Below, piece by piece: positions 17,208-24,459 of a DNA stretch of 64,000 nucleotides. The position numbers and the translations under genes are program-made. Origin of the DNA: Rhodopseudomonas_A sp036404135 (GTDB taxonomy: Bacteria; Pseudomonadota; Alphaproteobacteria; Rhizobiales; Xanthobacteraceae); NCBI RefSeq assembly GCF_036404135.1, contig NZ_DASWPE010000064.1, positions 1 to 64,000 of the forward strand. The letters are read 5' to 3'. The number at the start of each line of letters is the position of its first letter. Within the stretch, counting starts at the first letter, position 1. The notes under the pieces are model-generated. The model searched no databases. It worked only from the letters and a program-made list of their open reading frames with translations, and was not told the DNA's origin.

Positions 17208-18326
17208 GTGGACAACGAGCAACGTACCACCCATCTTTCCGACGCGCAGCGGCTCGACTGGCTGCGGCTGATCCGCTCCGACAATGTCGGCCCGCGCACC
17301 TTTCGCAGCCTGGTCAATCATTTCGGTTCGGCGCGCGCGGCGCTGGAGCGGCTACCCGAGCTGGCGCGCCGCGGCGGTGCCGCCCGCCCCGGCCGCATCG
17401 TCAGCGAGCATGAAGCCCACCTCGAACTCAGCGCCGGCCGACGGATCGGCGTCAACCTGGTGGCGCCGGGCGAAGCCGGCTATCCGCCGCGGCTGGCGCT
17501 GATCGAGGACGCGCCGCCGCTGCTCGGCATTCGCGGCGCGCCCGACACCCTGATGCGGCCGATGATCGCCATCGTCGGCTCGCGCAATGCCTCCGGCGTC
17601 GGCTTGAAATTCGCAGGCCAACTCGCCCGCGACCTCGGCGACGCCGGCTTCGTGATCGCCTCCGGGCTGGCGCGCGGCATCGATCAGGCCGCGCATCGCG
17701 CCAGTCTCGGCAGCGGCACTGTGGCGGCGCTGGCCGGCGGCCACGACAAAGTCTATCCGCCGGAGCATGATGGGCTGCTGGCTGCGATCCTCGATCAGGG
17801 CGGCGCTGCGATCTCGGAAATGCCACTCGGCCACGTGCCGCGGGCGCGGGATTTCCCCCGCCGCAACCGGCTGATCTCGGGCGTCGCGCTCGGCGTCGCG
17901 GTGATCGAGGCGGCGTATCGCTCGGGCTCGCTGATCACGGCCCGGATCGCCGCCGAACAAGGCCGCGAGGTGTTCGCGGTGCCGGGCTCGCCGCTCGACC
18001 CGCGCGCCGCCGGCACCAATGACCTGATCAAGCAGGGCGCCCAGCTGATCACCGAGGCCGCCGACATCGTCAACGCGGTGGCGCCGATTCTGGAGCGGCC
18101 GATCGAGCTGCCGAGCCGCGAGCCGGACGAGGTGTCGATACCGAACGAGCCGGCGCAAGGCGACCGCGCCAAGATCGTCGCGCTACTCGGTCCGAGCCCA
18201 ATCCGGCTCGACGATCTGGTGCGGCTCGCCGGGGTATCGCCGGCGGTGGCACGCACCGTGCTGTTGGAATTGGAACTCGCCGGCCGGCTGGAGCGCCATG
18301 GCGGCGGGCTGGTGTCGCTGCTCTGA
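17208..18326 (+). CDS. dprA: DNA-processing protein DprA
   Basis: DprA binds incoming single-stranded DNA and loads RecA during transformation. The protein has an N-terminal SAM-like region (IRSDNVGPRTFRSLVNHFG), the Rossmann core (IAIVGSRNASGVGLKFA, IASGLARGID, PRRNRLISG) and a C-terminal winged-helix DprA_WH domain (LDDLVRLAGVSPAVARTVLL). I place the start at the GTG at 17208 because a GGGGG lies about eight bases upstream; a TTG at 17160 would add 16 residues. The product is then 372 residues. Confidence 0.93.
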   Translation: MDNEQRTTHLSDAQRLDWLRLIRSDNVGPRTFRSLVNHFGSARAALERLPELARRGGAARPGRIVSEHEAHLELSAGRRIGVNLVAPGEAGYPPRLALIEDAPPLLGIRGAPDTLMRPMIAIVGSRNASGVGLKFAGQLARDLGDAGFVIASGLARGIDQAAHRASLGSGTVAALAGGHDKVYPPEHDGLLAAILDQGGAAISEMPLGHVPRARDFPRRNRLISGVALGVAVIEAAYRSGSLITARIAAEQGREVFAVPGSPLDPRAAGTNDLIKQGAQLITEAADIVNAVAPILERPIELPSREPDEVSIPNEPAQGDRAKIVALLGPSPIRLDDLVRLAGVSPAVARTVLLELELAGRLERHGGGLVSLL

Positions 18327-18782
18327 CTACGCCTGCTCAGTCGAATGACGGCGATCGAACTGCTGCCGCGCGCCTTCGATGTCGGGCAGATGCTGCTTGG
18401 CCCATTCGCCGAGCTCTTTGACCGGCGTGCTGAGACCGCGGCCGAGCTCGGTGAGTGCGTAGTCGACGCGGGGCGGCACGGTGGGAAACACCGTGCGGGT
18501 GACGAGGCCGTCGCGCTCCAGCCCGCGCAAGGTCAGCGTCAGCATGCGTTGCGAGATGCCGCCGATCATCCGCTTGAGTTCGTTGAAGCGCAGCGGCCGT
18601 TCGCCCAGCATCATGATCACCAGCACGCTCCATTTGTCGCCGACCCGCGACAGCACCGACGCGACGCCGCGGCAGTCGCTGTGCTGATGCGGCCCCGGCG
18701 CGACGGTTACATCGCTGTGCCCAGGCAAATCGCTGTGCTCGAGTTTCAAAATAGTGCCTTCTTGTGCGGTTTTCGCAGTCAC
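18327..18782 (-). CDS. HxlR-family transcriptional regulator
   Basis: This 151-residue winged-helix regulator is divergent from azoR. The HxlR core is clear: CRGVASVLSRVGDKWSVLVI, then GERPLRFNELKRMIGGISQR, MLTLTLRGLERDGLVTRTVF and PPRVDYALTELGRGL. The Cys before the core sits where redox- or quinone-sensing HxlR proteins have theirs. With an azoreductase next door, a response to quinones, azo compounds or electrophiles is likely. The start is a GTG at 18782 without a strong ribosome-binding site; a TTG further in, preceded by AAGG, is an alternative. Confidence 0.9.
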   Translation of the reverse strand: MTAKTAQEGTILKLEHSDLPGHSDVTVAPGPHQHSDCRGVASVLSRVGDKWSVLVIMMLGERPLRFNELKRMIGGISQRMLTLTLRGLERDGLVTRTVFPTVPPRVDYALTELGRGLSTPVKELGEWAKQHLPDIEGARQQFDRRHSTEQA

Positions 18783-18790
18783 TCATAGTG
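18780..18790. promoter_or_regulatory. Possible operator between hxlR-type gene and azoR
   Basis: CACT and AGTG flank CAT in an 11-base palindrome that covers the start of the HxlR gene and lies about 35 bases upstream of azoR. A TATACC at 18806-18811 could be the azoR -10. The palindrome is short, so this is a weak candidate. Confidence 0.25.
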
Positions 18791-18824
18791 CGTCAGTTAC
18801 AAACCTATACCAAGGATGACGCCA

Positions 18825-19433
18825 ATGAAACTGCTCCATATCGATTCCAGCTTGCTCGGACCGCATTCGGTCAGCCGCCAGGTCTCCGCCGCCGTCGTCG
18901 CCCGGCTGCGCGAGGCCAATCCCGGCGTGGCGGTGAGCTATCGCGACCTCGGCCACAGCCCGCTGGCGCATCTGTCCGGCGCACATCTGGCGGTCGCCCA
19001 GGGTGCCCCGGCCGCGCCCGAGCTGGAGGGCGATCTCGCCGCCGGACAGGCGGTGCTGGAGGAATTTTTGGCCGCCGATATCGTGGTGATCGGCGCGCCG
19101 ATGTATAATTTCACCATTCCGACCCAGCTCAAGGCCTGGATCGACCGCATCCTGGTTGCCGGCAAGACCTTCAAATACGCCGACGGCGCCGTGCAGGGCC
19201 TTGCGGGCGGCAAACGGGTGGTCATCGCGGTGTCGCGCGGCGGCTTCTACGGCCCGGACACGCCGATGGCGGTCGGCGAACATCTGGAAAGCTATCTGCG
19301 CTTCGTGTTCGGCTTCATCGGGATTGCTGACCCCGAAATCATCGCGGCGGATGGTATCAATTACGGACCCGAACATCGCGAAAAAGCGATCGCGTCGGCG
19401 CTGCTCGCCGCGACCGCGTTACGCGCGGCCTGA
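18825..19433 (+). CDS. azoR: FMN-dependent NADH:quinone oxidoreductase / azoreductase
   Basis: AzoR is a flavodoxin-like FMN enzyme that reduces quinones and azo dyes by two electrons. The 202-residue protein begins MKLLHIDSSLLGPHSVSRQV (flavin phosphate loop) and has the diagnostic PMYNFTIPTQLKAWIDRI and VAVSRGG-like IAVSRGGFYG blocks. I use the ATG at 18825 because AAGG lies nine bases upstream; an ATG at 18816 falls inside that ribosome-binding site. Its divergent HxlR neighbour is the probable regulator. A perfect hairpin follows the stop. Confidence 0.93.
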   Translation: MKLLHIDSSLLGPHSVSRQVSAAVVARLREANPGVAVSYRDLGHSPLAHLSGAHLAVAQGAPAAPELEGDLAAGQAVLEEFLAADIVVIGAPMYNFTIPTQLKAWIDRILVAGKTFKYADGAVQGLAGGKRVVIAVSRGGFYGPDTPMAVGEHLESYLRFVFGFIGIADPEIIAADGINYGPEHREKAIASALLAATALRAA

Positions 19434-19450
19434 CGCGGCTGCAAAACAGC

Positions 19451-19472
19451 GCTCCCGCGACACGGCGGGAGC
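19451..19472. terminator. Bidirectional hairpin after azoR
   Basis: GCTCCCGC (19451-19458) and GCGGGAGC (19465-19472) form a perfect 8-bp stem with a six-base loop, 17 bases past the azoR stop. On the minus strand it is followed by a TTTT run, so it suits termination of the small leftward gene at 19536-19694. It lacks a U-tract on the plus strand. Confidence 0.5.
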
Positions 19473-19535
19473 GGCTGGTGTGGCTCAAAGCAAATATCGC
19501 AGCCGCCGCGGCCATCACGGCGGCCGACGCTGCGG

Positions 19536-19694
19536 CTAGCCGGCGGCGAAGATCAGCTTCTCGCCGATCAGCAGCATCAGCGAAATCAGCAAGCCGCTGC
19601 CGCAGAACAGCACCAGCGGCAGCAATTCCTCGCGGTCCTGGGTAGCAGCCTTGGCAACGCTACGGGTCAGAGCGGGACGTGCGGTGTATGACAC
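19536..19694 (-). CDS. Small single-pass membrane protein (52 aa)
   Basis: A GTG start at 19694 is preceded by GGAGG with a six-base gap, an excellent ribosome-binding site. The 52-residue product starts MSYTARPALTRSVAKAATQD, then REELLPLVLFCGSGLLISLM, and ends LLIGEKLIFAAG. That is a basic or polar N-terminus followed by one hydrophobic helix of about 23 residues, so probably one membrane span with the N-terminus in the cytoplasm. The stop TAG is at 19536, upstream of a hairpin with a T-run on this strand. I do not recognise a family. It lies between the two HxlR modules. Confidence 0.7.
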   Translation of the reverse strand: MSYTARPALTRSVAKAATQDREELLPLVLFCGSGLLISLMLLIGEKLIFAAG

Positions 19695-19879
19695 ATGAAC
19701 CTCCATCGTGCGGCCTTGTCGCGTTCCCGCCCAATGGAATGTCCGGCAGCTACGGCCGTTTGATTCAGCGCATTTGCTGGCAGCTGATTACATCGCAGGT
19801 AACTCCGTAGCTGACGGAGCGCAAGTCGAGAGGACATGCACGCTCCGCACAGCTGTCCTCCGATTTCGCAGTTCGCCCG

Positions 19880-20653
19880 TCAGCCGCGATAGACCGGCGC
19901 GCCGGCCGGCGATGCGGTGGCGCCGCCATCGACGAAAATCTCCGCGCCCTGGATATTGGAGGCGTCGTCGGAGGCCAAAAACAGCACGGTCCTGGCGACC
20001 TCGTCGGCGTCGCCGATCCGGCCGAGCGGCACGGTCTTGGCGATCCGCTGCTCCAGCGCGGCCTTGGCCGCCTCGGTGGGCGCGGCGCCATCCCAGATCG
20101 GCGTCCGGGTGGCGCCCGGAGCCACCACATTGACGCGGATGCGGCGCGGCGAAAGTTCCGAGGCCATCACCCGCGCCATCGCCCGCACCCCGGCCTTGCT
20201 GGCCGCATAGGCGGCATAGCCGGGATTGCCGAGCACGCTGATCACCGAGCCGTTGAGAATGATCGAGGCGCCGTCGTTGAGATGCGGCAACGCGGCCTGC
20301 ACGGTGAAGAACACCGCGGTGACATTGGTGCGCAACACGGATTCAAATGTCTCGAGCGAGCTGCCGCCGAGCGGCGTGTTGCCGGCGATGCCGGCATTGG
20401 CGAATACGATGTCGAGCTTGCCGAAGGCCTTCGCCGCCTGCGCCACCGCCGCCTCGGTGGCGGCGACGTCGGTGGAGTCGGCGACGACGCCGATGGCGTT
20501 CGGTCCGAGTTCCTTGAGCGCCGCATCCAGCTTGCCGCGGTCGCGCCCGGTGATGGCGACGCGGGCGCCCTCCTTTACGAACAGCCTCGCGGTCGCCAGC
20601 CCGATGCCGCTGTTGCCGCCGGTGATCAACGCCGTCTTGTTCGCCAGTCTCAT
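19880..20653 (-). CDS. SDR-family NAD(P)-dependent oxidoreductase
   Basis: This 257-residue classical short-chain dehydrogenase has the cofactor motif TGGNSGIG at 11-18, the ANAG motif near 85-88, and the catalytic Ser136, Tyr149 and Lys153 (NGSVISVLG then YAAYAASK). Ser-Tyr and Tyr-Lys spacings are canonical. The substrate is unknown. The ATG at 20653 follows GAAGGAGCGAGCC. It diverges from an HxlR regulator across a 119-base region containing a large inverted repeat, so the regulator probably controls it. Confidence 0.92.
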   Translation of the reverse strand: MRLANKTALITGGNSGIGLATARLFVKEGARVAITGRDRGKLDAALKELGPNAIGVVADSTDVAATEAAVAQAAKAFGKLDIVFANAGIAGNTPLGGSSLETFESVLRTNVTAVFFTVQAALPHLNDGASIILNGSVISVLGNPGYAAYAASKAGVRAMARVMASELSPRRIRVNVVAPGATRTPIWDGAAPTEAAKAALEQRIAKTVPLGRIGDADEVARTVLFLASDDASNIQGAEIFVDGGATASPAGAPVYRG

Positions 20654-20677
20654 GGCTCGCTCCTTCGGTGAAACATT

Positions 20678-20730
20678 GTTGCAAATTGAAACCAGATTGC
20701 TATCTGGGCAGATCGGTTTCATAATGCAAC
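20678..20730. promoter_or_regulatory. 53-bp inverted repeat, likely HxlR operator
   Basis: The left half-site GTTGCAAATTGAAACC (20678-20693) and the right half-site, whose complement reads GTTGCATTATGAAACC (20715-20730), match at 13 of 16 positions and are inverted with a 21-base spacer. The spacer itself holds AGAT(4)ATCT. The element lies centrally between the divergent SDR and HxlR genes, where both promoters must be. Confidence 0.6.
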
Positions 20731-20772
20731 CTGCGGGCGGATTTATTTCGCGCCCGCCATTGCGAGGAGCGC

Positions 20773-21219
20773 ATGGTCAAACGCACCAGTTTTGCAGGCG
20801 CCGAATGCCCGATCGCGCGAGCCCTGGAGGCGATCGGCGACTGGTGGTCGATCCTGATCATCCGCGACGCCTTTCTCGGGCTGCGCCGTTTCAGCGAATT
20901 CCAGAAGAGCCTCGGGGTGGCCAAGAACATCCTCAGCGCCCGGCTCCGTGCGCTGCTGGCGCACGGCATCCTGGCCACCCAGCCGGCCGCCGACGGCAGC
21001 GCCTATCAGGACTACGTGCTGACCGCGAAGGGCCGCGCGGTGTACCCGGTGCTGGTGGCGCTGCGGCAATGGAGCGAGGATTTCGCCTATCCGGCGGAGC
21101 CCTGCGCCACGATGCTGGTGGATCGCAAGACCGGCCGCCCGGTGAAAAAGCTCGAACTGCGCGCCGAGGACGGCCGGCTGCTGCGCGACGGCGAAACCGA
21201 ATTGCGCGCCAATCGCTAG
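20773..21219 (+). CDS. HxlR-family transcriptional regulator
   Basis: This 148-residue winged-helix protein has CPIARALEAIGDWWSILIIR, FLGLRRFSEFQKSLGVAKNI, then LSARLRALLAHGILATQPA and YVLTAKGRAVYPVLVALRQW, all HxlR signatures. A single Cys12 precedes the DNA-binding core, as in thiol-sensing members. It is divergent from the SDR gene and probably represses both through the repeat at 20678-20730. A GAGG precedes the ATG at 20773. Confidence 0.92.
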   Translation: MVKRTSFAGAECPIARALEAIGDWWSILIIRDAFLGLRRFSEFQKSLGVAKNILSARLRALLAHGILATQPAADGSAYQDYVLTAKGRAVYPVLVALRQWSEDFAYPAEPCATMLVDRKTGRPVKKLELRAEDGRLLRDGETELRANR

Positions 21220-21229
21220 CGCCTGCCCT

Positions 21230-21442
21230 CTAAGTGCCGTTATGGCGGCGGCGTTGCCGCACCAGTTCGGTCGCCTCCAGATGCGCCATCTCCAGAAGAT
21301 AACCCAGCATGTCGAGCCGGTGGCGCCGCGCCAGCTTGGCCAGCTCCGCGACCGCCGTGGCCAGGTAATTGGCGGCCTCGTCGGGGCCGCCATCGCCGCT
21401 GCGGGGCCGAGATGGCAGACGATCGCTTCCGCTGGACGCCAT
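21230..21442 (-). CDS. Small hypothetical protein (70 aa)
   Basis: The gene converges on the HxlR gene, with stops 10 bases apart. The ATG at 21442 follows GAGGA. The product has a disordered N-terminus and then one long helix, ANYLATAVAELAKLARRHRL followed by DMLGYLLEMAHLEATELVR. The LARRHxLDMLGYLLxMAxLEA pattern recalls a small conserved protein of Bradyrhizobium and Rhodopseudomonas of unknown role. A helical bundle or dimer is likely. Confidence 0.78.
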   Translation of the reverse strand: MASSGSDRLPSRPRSGDGGPDEAANYLATAVAELAKLARRHRLDMLGYLLEMAHLEATELVRQRRRHNGT

Positions 21443-21484
21443 GGATCATTCCTCTTTCTGTGGCCACTCCAGTTGAGCGAGATT

Positions 21485-21514
21485 CTTATAACTATGCTAC
21501 TTCTACGTGTGCAA
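21485..21514 (-). promoter_or_regulatory. Candidate promoter of the 70-aa gene
   Basis: On the minus strand TTGCAC (21514-21509) and TATAAG (21490-21485) are spaced by 18 bases, giving a strong -10 and a partial -35. Transcription would start about 35 bases before the ATG at 21442. Confidence 0.4.
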
Positions 21515-21573
21515 CCTAAAGTGTATATGTTTTAGCAATTCTCCCAAAAGTTCAGGTTCCGGACCGCGGCGAT

Positions 21574-21602
21574 TTGACAGCAGGGTCCGCTGCACCCATG
21601 TT
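21574..21602 (+). promoter_or_regulatory. Candidate promoter of topA
   Basis: A consensus -35 TTGACA (21574-21579) is followed after 17 bases by CATGTT (21597-21602). GGACC/GGTCC arms overlap the -35 region. The implied leader is about 60 bases. The -10 is weak. Confidence 0.35.
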
Positions 21603-21671
21603 CGCCCCCAATCGGTCGGCGCGACTCTCGCGGAAAAAGACCGCTAAATCCCTGTAAACACCTGGAATGAC

Positions 21672-24455
21672 ATGAATATCGTCATTGTCGAGTCGCCTGC
21701 GAAGGCCAAGACGATCAACAAATATCTGGGCAGTTCCTACGAGGTTCTGGCCTCGTTCGGCCATGTCCGAGACCTGCCGGCGAAGAATGGCTCGGTCGAT
21801 CCCGACGCCAATTTCCAGATGATCTGGGAAATCGATCCCAAGGCCGCCGGCCGGCTCAACGACATCGCCAAGGCGCTGAAGGGCGCCGACAAGCTGATCC
21901 TCGCAACCGACCCTGATCGCGAGGGTGAAGCGATCTCCTGGCACGTGCTGGAGGTGTTGAAAGAGAAGCGCGCGATCAAGGACCACACCATCGAACGCGT
22001 GGTGTTCAACGCCATCACCAAGCAGGCGGTGACCGACGCGATGAAGAACCCGCGCCAGATCGACGGCGCGCTGGTCGACGCCTATATGGCGCGCCGCGCG
22101 CTGGACTATCTGGTTGGCTTTACGCTGTCCCCGGTGCTGTGGCGCAAATTGCCCGGCGCCCGCTCCGCCGGCCGCGTGCAATCGGTGGCGCTGCGGCTGG
22201 TCTGCGACCGCGAGCTGGAGATCGAGAAATTCGTGCCGCGCGAATATTGGTCGCTGGTGGCGACCCTGACCACGCCGCGCGGCGAGATGTTCGAGGCCCG
22301 GCTGACCGGCGCCGACGGCAAGAAGATCCAGCGGCTCGACATCGGTACCGGCGCCGAGGCCGAGGACTTCAAGAAGGCGATCGAGGCCGCGCTGTTTAGC
22401 GTCGCCAATGTCGAGGCCAAGCCGGCGCGGCGCAATCCCTACGCGCCGTTCACCACCTCGACCTTGCAGCAGGAGGCCAGCCGCAAGCTCGGCTTTGCGC
22501 CGGCGCACACCATGCGCATCGCGCAGCGGTTATATGAAGGCATCGACATCGGCGGCGAGACCACCGGCCTCATTACTTATATGAGAACCGACGGCGTGCA
22601 GATCGATTCCTCCGCCATCACCCAGGCCCGCCACGTGATCGGCGAGGACTACGGCAAACAATATGTCCCGGACTCCCCGCGGCAATACGTCGCCAAGGCG
22701 AAGAACGCCCAGGAGGCCCATGAGGCGATCCGGCCGACCGACTTGAGCCGCCGCCCCGCCAGCCTGCGCGCCCGGCTCGATCACGATCAGGCCCGGCTCT
22801 ACGAGCTGATCTGGATCCGTACCATCGCCAGCCAGATGGAATCCGCCGAGTTGGAGCGCACCACCGTCGACATCGCCGCCAAGGCGGGATCGCGGCTGCT
22901 GGAATTGCGCGCTACCGGCCAGGTTGTGAAGTTCGACGGCTTCCTCGCGGTGTATCAGGAAGGCCGCGACGACGACGGCGACGACGAGGATTCCCGCCGG
23001 CTGCCGGCAATGAGCCAAGGCGAAGACCTCGAGCGCAAGGACCTCGCCGTCACCCAGCATTTCACCGAACCGCCGCCGCGCTTCTCGGAAGCCTCCTTGG
23101 TCAAGCGGATGGAAGAGCTCGGCATCGGCCGGCCCTCGACCTACGCCTCGATCCTGCAGGTGCTGAAGGATCGCGGCTACGTCAAGCTCGACAAGAAGCG
23201 GCTGCACGCCGAGGACAAGGGCCGCGTCGTGGTCGCGTTCCTGGAGAACTTCTTCGCCCGCTACGTCGAATACGACTTCACCGCGGCGCTGGAAGAAAAC
23301 CTCGACCGGATTTCCAACAACGAAATCTCCTGGCAAGAGGTGCTGCGCGATTTCTGGACCGACTTCATCGGCGCGGTCAACGACATCAAGGATCTGCGCG
23401 TCGCGCAGGTGCTGGACGCGCTCGACGATATGCTGGGCTCGCACATCTACGCGCCGCGCGACGACGGCGGCGATCCGCGGCAATGCCCGAGCTGCGGCAC
23501 CGGCAAACTCAACCTCAAGGCCGGCAAGTTCGGCGCCTTCGTCGGCTGCAGCAACTATCCGGAATGCCGCTACACAAGGCCCCTGGCGGCGGATGGCGGC
23601 GGCGACAGCGATCGCATCCTCGGCAAGGATCCGGAAACCGGCCTCGAAGTCGCGGTCAAGGCCGGCCGGTTCGGCCCCTATATTCAGCTCGGCGACGCCA
23701 AGGATTATGCCGAAGGCGAAAAGCCGAAACGCGCCGGGATTCCGAAGAACTCCTCGCCCGGCGACATGGAGCTTGAGCTGGCGCTGAAGCTGTTGTCGCT
23801 GCCGCGCGAAGTCGGCAAGCATCCGGAAACTGGCGAGCCGATCAAGGCCGGCATCGGCCGGTTCGGACCCTATGTGCAGCATGAAAAGACCTATGCCAGC
23901 CTGGAGGCCGGCGACGAGGTGTTCGACATCGGGCTCAACCGCGCGGTGACGCTGATCGCCGAAAAGATTCTCAAAGGCCCGAGCAAGCGGCGCTTTGGTT
24001 CGGACCCCGGCAAGCCGCTCGGCGAGCATCCCTCGCTCGGCCCCGTCGCGGTGAAGAGCGGACGCTACGGCGCTTACGTCACCGCCGGCGGCGTCAACGC
24101 CACGATCCCCAGCGACAAGACCCAGGAAAGCATCACGCTGCCCGAGGCCATCGCGCTGATCGACGAGCGCGCGGCCAAGGGCGGCGGCAAGCCGAAGAAG
24201 GCTGCGAAGAAGGCGCCGGCCAAGAAGGCCGCCAAGCCCGACACGGCTGATGCCGCGGCGGAGAAGAAAAAACCCGCCAAGAAAGCCGCGGCCAAAAAAT
24301 CCACCGCCAAGCCCAAAGCCGAGGGCGCAGCCGCCAGCGCGGCGCGCGCGCCGGTGAAAGCCAAAACCTCCGTCAAGACTGCCGCCAAGCCCGCCGCCAA
24401 GAAGAAGCCTGCGAAGCCGGCGACCAAGGCATCCGCGGGCAAAGCCAACGGCTGA
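21672..24455 (+). CDS. topA: DNA topoisomerase I
   Basis: This 927-residue type IA topoisomerase relaxes negative supercoils. The Toprim domain begins at MNIVIVESPAKAKTINKYLG and includes TDPDREGEAISWH. The catalytic Tyr303 is in GLITYMRTDG. One topoisomerase zinc finger follows (Cys605, 608, 626 and 632). Several repeated TopA C-terminal modules come next, of the type ETGEPIKAGIGRFGPYVQ. From about residue 837 the protein is a Lys/Ala/Pro tail of about 90 residues, like histone H1, which probably adds nonspecific DNA binding. rnr starts five bases after the stop. Confidence 0.97.
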   Translation: MNIVIVESPAKAKTINKYLGSSYEVLASFGHVRDLPAKNGSVDPDANFQMIWEIDPKAAGRLNDIAKALKGADKLILATDPDREGEAISWHVLEVLKEKRAIKDHTIERVVFNAITKQAVTDAMKNPRQIDGALVDAYMARRALDYLVGFTLSPVLWRKLPGARSAGRVQSVALRLVCDRELEIEKFVPREYWSLVATLTTPRGEMFEARLTGADGKKIQRLDIGTGAEAEDFKKAIEAALFSVANVEAKPARRNPYAPFTTSTLQQEASRKLGFAPAHTMRIAQRLYEGIDIGGETTGLITYMRTDGVQIDSSAITQARHVIGEDYGKQYVPDSPRQYVAKAKNAQEAHEAIRPTDLSRRPASLRARLDHDQARLYELIWIRTIASQMESAELERTTVDIAAKAGSRLLELRATGQVVKFDGFLAVYQEGRDDDGDDEDSRRLPAMSQGEDLERKDLAVTQHFTEPPPRFSEASLVKRMEELGIGRPSTYASILQVLKDRGYVKLDKKRLHAEDKGRVVVAFLENFFARYVEYDFTAALEENLDRISNNEISWQEVLRDFWTDFIGAVNDIKDLRVAQVLDALDDMLGSHIYAPRDDGGDPRQCPSCGTGKLNLKAGKFGAFVGCSNYPECRYTRPLAADGGGDSDRILGKDPETGLEVAVKAGRFGPYIQLGDAKDYAEGEKPKRAGIPKNSSPGDMELELALKLLSLPREVGKHPETGEPIKAGIGRFGPYVQHEKTYASLEAGDEVFDIGLNRAVTLIAEKILKGPSKRRFGSDPGKPLGEHPSLGPVAVKSGRYGAYVTAGGVNATIPSDKTQESITLPEAIALIDERAAKGGGKPKKAAKKAPAKKAAKPDTADAAAEKKKPAKKAAAKKSTAKPKAEGAAASAARAPVKAKTSVKTAAKPAAKKKPAKPATKASAGKANG

Positions 24456-24459
24456 TCAT

